In this document: piece by piece, positions 1 to 4,392 of the stretch
Layout: every line of letters starts with the position of its first letter
Numbering within the stretch: the first letter of the stretch is position 1
Origin: Actinomycetota bacterium
GTDB lineage: Bacteria; Actinomycetota; Actinomycetes; Streptosporangiales; Streptosporangiaceae
NCBI GenBank assembly: GCA_003161205.1
Contig: PMOU01000636.1
Coordinates: 1-5,920, forward strand
Direction of reading: 5' to 3'
DNA: 5,920 nucleotides
Made by a program: the position numbers and the translations under genes
The notes under the pieces: generated by a model
Databases searched by the model: none
What the model saw: the letters and a program-made list of their open reading frames with translations, nothing else
What the model was told of the DNA's origin: nothing

Positions 1-245
1 GCGATGAAGGACAGCGAGGGAACCACGACCTCATCCCCGGCGCGAACGCCTGCGGCGATCATGGCCAGGTGCAGGCCTGCGGTGCAGGAGGAAACGGCCA
101 CAGCGTGCCCGGCACCCGTCGCCACGGCGAAGGCGGCCTCGAACTCCGCGACCCGCGGGCCCTGAGCAACCCAGCCGGACGCGACGGCCTCAGCTGCCGC
201 TGCTGCCTCCTCGGCGCCGAGCAACGGGCGGATGACCGGGATCAT
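1..245 (-). CDS. DegT/DnrJ/EryC1/StrS-family PLP-dependent sugar aminotransferase, N-terminal part only
   Basis: Only the first 81 residues are present; the gene runs off the left edge of the window. Seen: the protein begins MIPVIRPLLGAEE, followed by SGWVAQGPRVAEFE (about residues 23-36), then VSSCTAGLHLAM (51-62) and GDEVVVPSLSFI (70-81). These are the N-terminal landmarks of the DegT/DnrJ/EryC1/StrS family, whose members transfer an amino group, usually from glutamate, to a keto-sugar nucleotide in the cytoplasm. The Cys-Thr segment near residue 54 sits where the family contacts the PLP phosphate; the Schiff-base lysine lies outside the window. The ATG start (243-245) overlaps the stop codon of the upstream epimerase gene as ATGA, so translational coupling is likely. 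Beside an oxidoreductase and a sugar N-acetyltransferase, a WbpE/WlbC-like role aminating a 3-keto sugar nucleotide is plausible, but 4-keto-sugar aminotransferases have the same N-terminus. The family call is firm; the substrate is inferred. Confidence 0.92.
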   Translation of the reverse strand, partial: MIPVIRPLLGAEEAAAAAEAVASGWVAQGPRVAEFEAAFAVATGAGHAVAVSSCTAGLHLAMIAAGVRAGDEVVVPSLSFI

Positions 246-1195
246 CGCTGGCCCCGCCACCAGGCCACGAGGCGGGAGAGTCCCTCATCCAGCCCTATCT
301 CGGCCTTCCAGCCGAGTTGGCGTGCCGCGGCGGAGGTGTCCGCCAGCCGCCGGGTGACCCCGTTAACGCCCCGCGGCGGCCCGAATTCCAGGCCCAGGTC
401 GCTGCCCATAACCCGCTGCAGCGCCTCGGCTAGCTCGACGAGGCTGGTCTCGCTGCTACTGGCGATGTTGAACACCTGGTCGGTGACGTCGCTGGCTGCG
501 GCCAGCAGGTTCGCCCGGGCGATGTCCTCGGTATAGACGAAGTCCATCGTCTGCAAGCCATCACCCAAGATGAGCGGCGGCTGGCCCGACTCGATCCGCT
601 CCATCCACCGGATCAGGACCTCGGTGTAGAGGCCATGGATGTCCATCCGCGGCCCGTACACGTTGAAGTAACGCAGCGCCACGTAATCCAGCCCGCGCAT
701 GGCATGGAAGCTGCGCAGCAGACCTTCGTTGAACGTCTTGGCCGCCCCGTACAGCGTGTCGTTGTCGTACGGGTGCTGACGTTCGGTGGTCGGGAAGTGA
801 TCAGCAAGCCCGTAGACGGACGCTGAGGAAGCGGCGACAACCTTGCGGACGCCGGCGTCGGCGGCCGCCTCGACGACTTCGTAGGTACCGTCTACCAGCA
901 CTTCCAGAGCCAGGCGCGGCTCGGAGGCGCATTGCGTGATCCGGATGGCGGCCTGGTGGAATACGACGTCTATCCCGCTCATGAGGCGACGCACGAGGGC
1001 CGTGTCGCGGATGTCGCCCTCTTCCAGGCGTACCCGGCCGGAGGTCAGCGCCCCGGCCAGGTTCTCCCGGCGGCCGCGGACCAGGTTGTCCAGCACTATG
1101 ATCTGACCGGCACCCGCCGCAACGAGCTGATCGACGATCGTCGAGCCGATCGTGCCGGCTCCTCCGGTGACCAGGCAACGTCGTCCTTCTATCAC
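242..1195 (-). CDS. NAD-dependent epimerase/dehydratase (extended SDR), nucleotide-sugar modifying
   Basis: This is a complete 317-residue protein, the usual length for an extended short-chain dehydrogenase. Seen: a Rossmann glycine motif GGAGTIG at residues 11-17; the acidic end of beta-2 (LDN, 35-37), which favours NAD(H); GDIRD at 60-64; HQAA at 80-83; SSASVYG at 123-129, holding the catalytic Ser; the YxxxK pair Y149/K153; and the substrate-side segment RYFNVYGPRM, which is typical of UDP-sugar epimerases and dehydratases. Known for the family: a transient oxidation by bound NAD+ that leads to C4 or C5 epimerisation or to 4,6-dehydration of a nucleotide sugar in the cytoplasm. The sequence alone does not decide which reaction. 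The start is GTG at 1193-1195, supported by GAGGGG at 1201-1206 with a 5-nt spacer. The gene follows the glycosyltransferase after 37 nt and overlaps the aminotransferase by 4 nt, so it sits inside one likely transcription unit. Confidence 0.93.
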   Translation of the reverse strand: MIEGRRCLVTGGAGTIGSTIVDQLVAAGAGQIIVLDNLVRGRRENLAGALTSGRVRLEEGDIRDTALVRRLMSGIDVVFHQAAIRITQCASEPRLALEVLVDGTYEVVEAAADAGVRKVVAASSASVYGLADHFPTTERQHPYDNDTLYGAAKTFNEGLLRSFHAMRGLDYVALRYFNVYGPRMDIHGLYTEVLIRWMERIESGQPPLILGDGLQTMDFVYTEDIARANLLAAASDVTDQVFNIASSSETSLVELAEALQRVMGSDLGLEFGPPRGVNGVTRRLADTSAAARQLGWKAEIGLDEGLSRLVAWWRGQR

Positions 1196-1232
1196 GGTGT
1201 CCCCTCTTGGTGCATATCGTCAGTTTTGTCGG

Positions 1233-2273
1233 TTAGATGCCGCGCCGCAGCTTCCGGTGCCACCACCATCGGTCCTCGACATGGCGCACGACAGCAGACC
1301 AGATGAGCGGCTGGAGATACGGCATGACGGAAGGCCCGATCCGGCGCCGCAGCTGCAAGCTGCGGTAAATACCCAGCCGGGCGGCGCCTGACCAGCAGTC
1401 GAACGCGAACTCGACCAAGCCGTCCACCGGCACCTGGTCCGTACGGTGACGGTCGTAGGCGCGAGTGGCGCTCCACAGGGCCTTCTTAGCCAGTTGCCGG
1501 TGCACGATGGCGGACAGTTCGGCCGCATTGGGCAGGATGTCGCCGCACTGCCGGAGTGCGCCTTCGTAGGCGGCCCGCAGCTGGCTGAGGCTGACCAGCC
1601 GGTTTCTGAGTTCCAGTGACATGTTCTGGTCGTGCCGGCGGTAGAAGGCTTGATCTGCGCGGATGAAGGCCACGTCGGAGTAGGCCGCCAGCCGCAACCA
1701 CATCTCGACGTCGGACGTGTGGTATAGGTCCGGGTTGTAGCCGCCCACCTGATGCTGGACGGACGTCCGGACCACGACCTCCGGTGAGAAGATGCAGGGC
1801 CGCGCTTCCCTAAAACGCCGCTCGAGCCACCAGCGACCTGGCCAAATGGCCTGTCCCCGGGCCTCCGTGCGGGCGGGCCGCGGCTTCTCGCCGCCGCGGA
1901 ATTCCACCACGTTGCCATAGACGAAGCCCACCTCGGGGTGAGCGTCCATGAGGTCGGCGGCCCGGCGCAGGGCGCCCGGCGCCAACCGGTCGTCCGCGGA
2001 GATCAGCACGCAGTAGTCACCGTCCGCCCAGTCGAGCAGGCCTTCGTTGAACGTAGCGATATGGCCCCGGTTGACAGGATGAACGATCACCTCGACGCGG
2101 TCATCAGCCGCCGCCAGCTTGTGCGCGATCTCCGCGCTGTCGTCCTGTGACGCGTCATCGATGATCAGGACCCGGACGTCGACGCCGGGCTGGTCGTCGA
2201 GAGCGCCGGCGACGCAGTCGCCGAGGAACTTGCCGTAGTTGTAACACGGGATGACGACGTCGACCCGGCTCAT
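1233..2273 (-). CDS. Family 2 (GT-A fold) glycosyltransferase
   Basis: This is a complete 346-residue protein. Seen: the GT2 opening VDVVIPCYNYGKFL (residues 4-17), IIDDASQDDS (37-46) for nucleotide contact, NRGHIATFNEGL (68-79), the DXD-like metal-binding segment ISADDRL (91-97), and YHTSDVEMWLRL (184-195), which fills the place of the usual catalytic-base block. After about residue 200 there is an Arg/Trp-rich C-terminal region with no clear membrane-spanning segment, so the protein is probably cytoplasmic or peripheral at the membrane. Known for the family: inverting transfer of a sugar from a nucleotide donor to a growing, often lipid-linked, glycan. Donor and acceptor cannot be read from the sequence. 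The ATG start (2271-2273) overlaps the oxidoreductase stop as ATGA, with only a modest AGGGAA upstream, which fits translational coupling. The position between sugar-modifying genes suggests that it uses the sugar they make, but this is inference. Confidence 0.92.
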   Translation of the reverse strand: MSRVDVVIPCYNYGKFLGDCVAGALDDQPGVDVRVLIIDDASQDDSAEIAHKLAAADDRVEVIVHPVNRGHIATFNEGLLDWADGDYCVLISADDRLAPGALRRAADLMDAHPEVGFVYGNVVEFRGGEKPRPARTEARGQAIWPGRWWLERRFREARPCIFSPEVVVRTSVQHQVGGYNPDLYHTSDVEMWLRLAAYSDVAFIRADQAFYRRHDQNMSLELRNRLVSLSQLRAAYEGALRQCGDILPNAAELSAIVHRQLAKKALWSATRAYDRHRTDQVPVDGLVEFAFDCWSGAARLGIYRSLQLRRRIGPSVMPYLQPLIWSAVVRHVEDRWWWHRKLRRGI

Positions 2274-3397
2274 GTCCCGGTTCCCTGGCCGACTGACCCA
2301 CGAGCCCCCGACGCAGATCGGTCCGGTCGGATTCCCCGCAGTGGCATCGGGGTTCCCTGCAGCGCGAGGCTGCGGGACGCTGCCTCGAGGATGTCAAGGA
2401 CACGCAGACCCGAGCGGCCGTCGGTGAGTGACGCGCGGCCGGTGCGGATGCAGTCCGCGAACTCGTCGACCACGCTGGCTAGCGCCTCACGTTCATTGAG
2501 CGCCGGAGACACCAGGTCACCGGTCCGGTATGAGACGAACGCCTTCTCGCGGTCCTCGGCCCCGGCGTGCTGGGCGGGCACCAGGTCCACGCCCCGGTCG
2601 AAGATGGTTACCCGCTGCATCCGGTCGAGGTCGTCCCACAGCAAGGCCCGCTTGGACCCGCCGATCATCGTGGTCCGGACCTTGGTGGGTGACAGCCAGT
2701 TCACGTGAAAATGGGCGATCGCCCCGCCCGTCAGCTGAAGAGTCACGAATGCGACGCAGGATCGCCCGGTCCCGATCGGGTCAGCCCCGTGCGCCGCGAC
2801 CGACAGCGGCTCGACCCCCGGCGGAAGGATTGACTCCAGAATCGAGATGTCGTGCGGAGCGAGGTCCCACAGCACGTCGATGTCGGGCTGCACTAGGCCC
2901 AGGTTGATCCGCACCGAGTCGAAGAAATGCAGGTCACCGATCTCGCCGGAGTGCACCAGCTCCCGGATCTTGCGAACGGCCGGGGTGTAGCAGAAGGTGT
3001 GATCGCACATGAGCACCAGGCCAGCGCGATCCGCCTCCTCGACCAGCCGGAGCCCGTCGGCGTAGGTGGCGGCCAGGGGCTTCTCGATGAGCACGTGCTT
3101 GCCTGCCCGCATAGCCGCGAGCGCTATGTCCAGATGAGTGCCGGCCGGAGTCGCGATAGCGATGGCATCGACCTGGTCATCGGCCAGAACGGCGTCCAGG
3201 TCATCGGTCGCGCCGACGGTCGAATACGGTCCGAGCACCTGGACTGCGCGAGACCTGTCGATGTCACACAGCCAGCGAAGCCGATAGCGCGGTGAGCCGG
3301 CGAAGTTCCGCACAAGATTCGGTCCCCAGTAACCCGCGCCCACCACCGCAAGACCGATCGGCTGCTGAGACCCGCTGACGTAGCGATCAGAAGTCAC
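2270..3397 (-). CDS. Gfo/Idh/MocA-family NAD(P)-dependent sugar oxidoreductase (WbpB/WlbA-like role possible)
   Basis: This is a complete 375-residue protein. Seen: an N-terminal Rossmann motif VVGAGYWG at residues 18-25 after a short polar leader; VDAIAIATPAGTH (76-88); the family signature KHVLIEKPLA (100-109) with the conserved Lys106; and WDLAPHDISIL (177-187), carrying the His182-Asp183 pair at the active site of the C-terminal alpha/beta domain. Known for the family: hydride transfer between NAD(P) and a sugar or sugar nucleotide. In WbpB/WlbA it oxidises C3 of UDP-GlcNAc-uronate to prepare it for transamination. That role is plausible here because a WbpD-like acetyltransferase lies upstream and an aminotransferase downstream, but family members also reduce keto sugars. 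The start is GTG at 3395-3397 behind AGGAG with a 4-nt spacer. The last about 20 residues form a polar Gly/Ser/Arg tail that runs into the ATGA overlap with the glycosyltransferase. Confidence 0.92.
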   Translation of the reverse strand: MTSDRYVSGSQQPIGLAVVGAGYWGPNLVRNFAGSPRYRLRWLCDIDRSRAVQVLGPYSTVGATDDLDAVLADDQVDAIAIATPAGTHLDIALAAMRAGKHVLIEKPLAATYADGLRLVEEADRAGLVLMCDHTFCYTPAVRKIRELVHSGEIGDLHFFDSVRINLGLVQPDIDVLWDLAPHDISILESILPPGVEPLSVAAHGADPIGTGRSCVAFVTLQLTGGAIAHFHVNWLSPTKVRTTMIGGSKRALLWDDLDRMQRVTIFDRGVDLVPAQHAGAEDREKAFVSYRTGDLVSPALNEREALASVVDEFADCIRTGRASLTDGRSGLRVLDILEAASRSLALQGTPMPLRGIRPDRSASGARGSVGQGTGT

Positions 3398-3525
3398 GGC
3401 ACTCCTGTCTGGTTAGGGCAAGAAGGACTGCGCCGCCGCACGCTTCCCTCCCGCCAGCTGCGGGCCGACAGCAGCACCGCACTCAAACGCAGCACGGACG
3501 GCCCCTTCAGATCCCGTCTCGCCCT

Positions 3526-3550
3526 GGCGTCTCACAAAGTATTAGACGCC
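3526..3550 (-). terminator. Stem-loop across the acetyltransferase stop codon; possible terminator or mRNA-end hairpin
   Basis: GGCGTCT and AGACGCC form perfect 7-bp arms around an 11-nt A/T-rich loop. In the minus-strand transcript, the TAA stop of the acetyltransferase lies at the junction of the first arm and the loop. No T-run follows, so this is not a classical intrinsic terminator, although actinobacterial terminators often lack one. It could reduce read-through into the oxidoreductase or protect an mRNA 3' end. The remaining gap (3398-3541) contains only a second, small hairpin, CCCGC-5 nt-GCGGG at 3450-3464, and no promoter that I can support. Confidence 0.4.
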
Positions 3551-4189
3551 TGGACCCGGCGAATTGTTTACATTGGCCAGCGTATCGTCCGTTTCTGTGA
3601 ACAGCTCGCCCGTTTCTGGGCATCGCCACTGTGAGTCACCTTCCGGTGTCAGCGTCACCCCAGCCCGGCCTACCCACCCGATCCGCCGCGCCGGGACGCC
3701 AGCGACCAGGCCGAAGTCGGGAACATCCCGTGTCACCACGGCGCCGGCCGCGATGAGGGCCCAGCGGCCGACCTCGACCCCAGCGAGGATGACCGCCCGG
3801 GCGCCGACCGATGCCCCCTCGCGGACCACGACGCCCTTGGCATCCCAGTCCGCAGGCCGCTTCAACTGCCCGCTCACGCCTACCGATCGCGGGTACACAT
3901 CGTTCGTGAGCACGGCCGAGGGACCGATGAAAACGGCATCCTCCAGGCGAGCAGGCTCATAGACGAGGGCGTAGTTCTGCAGCTTGACGTGGTCTCCGAG
4001 GATGACGCCCGGCCCGACGTAGGCACCTCTGCCGATGATGCAGCCACGCCCGATCCGCGCGTTCTCGCGGACTTGGGCAAGATGCCATACCTGCGTGCCG
4101 GCGCCGAGTTCCGCTCGCTCGTCGACGTCGGCGCTGGGCTGCACGCCGATGCCAGGCGCGGCTGCATCGGCGTTATTGTCCGGTTGCAT
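3542..4189 (-). CDS. Left-handed beta-helix sugar N-acetyltransferase, WbpD/WlbB-like
   Basis: This is a complete 215-residue protein from the chosen ATG. Seen: hexapeptide-repeat coils from about residue 16 to 100 (for example ARIGRGCIIGRGAYVG, GVILGDHVKL and DAVFIGPSAVLTND), a loop SGQLKRPADWDAKG at 106-119, further coils at 120-153 (VVVREGASVGARAVI, VGRWALIAAGAVVTRD) and the closing VPDFGLVAGVPARRIGWVGRAG at 156-177. The QVWHLAQV block (33-40) and KLQNYALVYE (69-78) closely resemble WbpD/WlbB. That family uses acetyl-CoA to acetylate the 3-amino group of a UDP-2-acetamido-3-amino uronic acid in the cytoplasm and usually works as a trimer. The tail WRCPETGELF holds a single Cys, so it is not a metal-binding ribbon. 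An in-frame ATG at 4267 would add 26 polar residues, but the strong GGGGAGGAAG directly before 4189 decides for the shorter form. The gene is the first of the minus-strand group. The family is sure; the exact sugar is inferred. Confidence 0.92.
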   Translation of the reverse strand: MQPDNNADAAAPGIGVQPSADVDERAELGAGTQVWHLAQVRENARIGRGCIIGRGAYVGPGVILGDHVKLQNYALVYEPARLEDAVFIGPSAVLTNDVYPRSVGVSGQLKRPADWDAKGVVVREGASVGARAVILAGVEVGRWALIAAGAVVTRDVPDFGLVAGVPARRIGWVGRAGVTLTPEGDSQWRCPETGELFTETDDTLANVNNSPGPGV

Positions 4190-4190
4190 G

Positions 4191-4200
4191 CTTCCTCCCC
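4191..4200 (-). promoter_or_regulatory. Strong ribosome binding site that fixes the acetyltransferase start
   Basis: The minus strand reads GGGGAGGAAG, then one base, then ATG at 4187-4189. The GGAGG core sits 4 nt before the start codon. It is the best Shine-Dalgarno match I found in the window and argues against the longer in-frame start at 4267, which has nothing comparable before it. Confidence 0.75.
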
Positions 4201-4206
4201 GCTGGA

Positions 4207-4229
4207 CTGCTAGCAGGTCACGGTCCGTG
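4207..4229. promoter_or_regulatory. Two adjacent perfect palindromes, possible operator of the acetyltransferase gene
   Basis: CTGCTAGCAG (4207-4216, a perfect 10-bp palindrome) and CACGGTCCGTG (4219-4229, 5-bp arms around one base) lie two bases apart and directly upstream of the ribosome binding site of the minus-strand group. This is where a repressor site or a short 5' leader hairpin could act. No regulator gene is present and no known consensus was recognised, so function is only a suggestion. Confidence 0.3.
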
Positions 4230-4281
4230 GCATGGCTCGCCGTCCTGCCTAGGGTCACATCGTCCACTCAGCGGTTTACCA

Positions 4282-4301
4282 CCCGAAGCGGATTGTTCGG
4301 G
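4282..4301. promoter_or_regulatory. Inverted repeat CCCGAA-8 nt-TTCGGG in the divergent intergenic region
   Basis: Two perfect 6-bp arms are separated by GCGGATTG, so the 14-bp distance between arm centres is longer than one helical turn. The site lies near the middle of the region between the divergent acetyltransferase and flippase genes, about 20 bp before the candidate -35 of the flippase. Such a position would suit a dimeric regulator acting on both directions. The arms are short enough that chance is a real alternative. Confidence 0.3.
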
Positions 4302-4320
4302 CCGATCCGGGAGGAACTGT

Positions 4321-4349
4321 TTTGCTCGCGCAGTAGCTCCACGTAGGCT
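4321..4349 (+). promoter_or_regulatory. Weak promoter candidate for the flippase gene
   Basis: TTTGCT (4321-4326) and TAGGCT (4344-4349) are spaced by 17 nt. The -10 element matches the TANNNT pattern common in actinobacteria; the -35 element matches TTGACA at only three positions. Transcription would begin near 4356 and leave a leader of about 37 nt before the GTG at 4393. Confidence 0.3.
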
Positions 4350-4392
4350 GGCCGCGTGAACTCAGGACTGGATTGGCGGCACCGGGACGACT

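Noticed and set aside
69..536. A 155-codon plus-strand frame opposite the aminotransferase and epimerase genes
   Set aside because: It has low-complexity Arg/Ser/Ala composition and covers two genes with intact family motifs on the other strand.
1220..1918. A 232-codon minus-strand frame inside the glycosyltransferase gene
   Set aside because: It is a typical high-GC shadow frame, rich in Ser, Arg, Pro and Trp, and lies across the well-supported glycosyltransferase.
3450..3464. The hairpin CCCGC-5 nt-GCGGG as a terminator before the oxidoreductase
   Set aside because: A 5-bp stem without a T-run is common by chance in GC-rich DNA, and it lies upstream of the gene rather than at a transcript end.
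3542..3640. A zinc-ribbon tail on the acetyltransferase
   Set aside because: The tail contains one Cys only, so there is no set of metal ligands.
4190..4267. A 26-residue N-terminal extension of the acetyltransferase from ATG 4267
   Set aside because: There is no ribosome binding site before it, the added residues match nothing in the family, and a strong Shine-Dalgarno sequence precedes the ATG at 4187-4189.
4309..4326. A Shine-Dalgarno-like GGGAGGA at 4309-4315 as a start for a small plus-strand gene
   Set aside because: The nearest possible initiator, TTG at 4322, meets a TAG stop after three codons, so no useful product follows.
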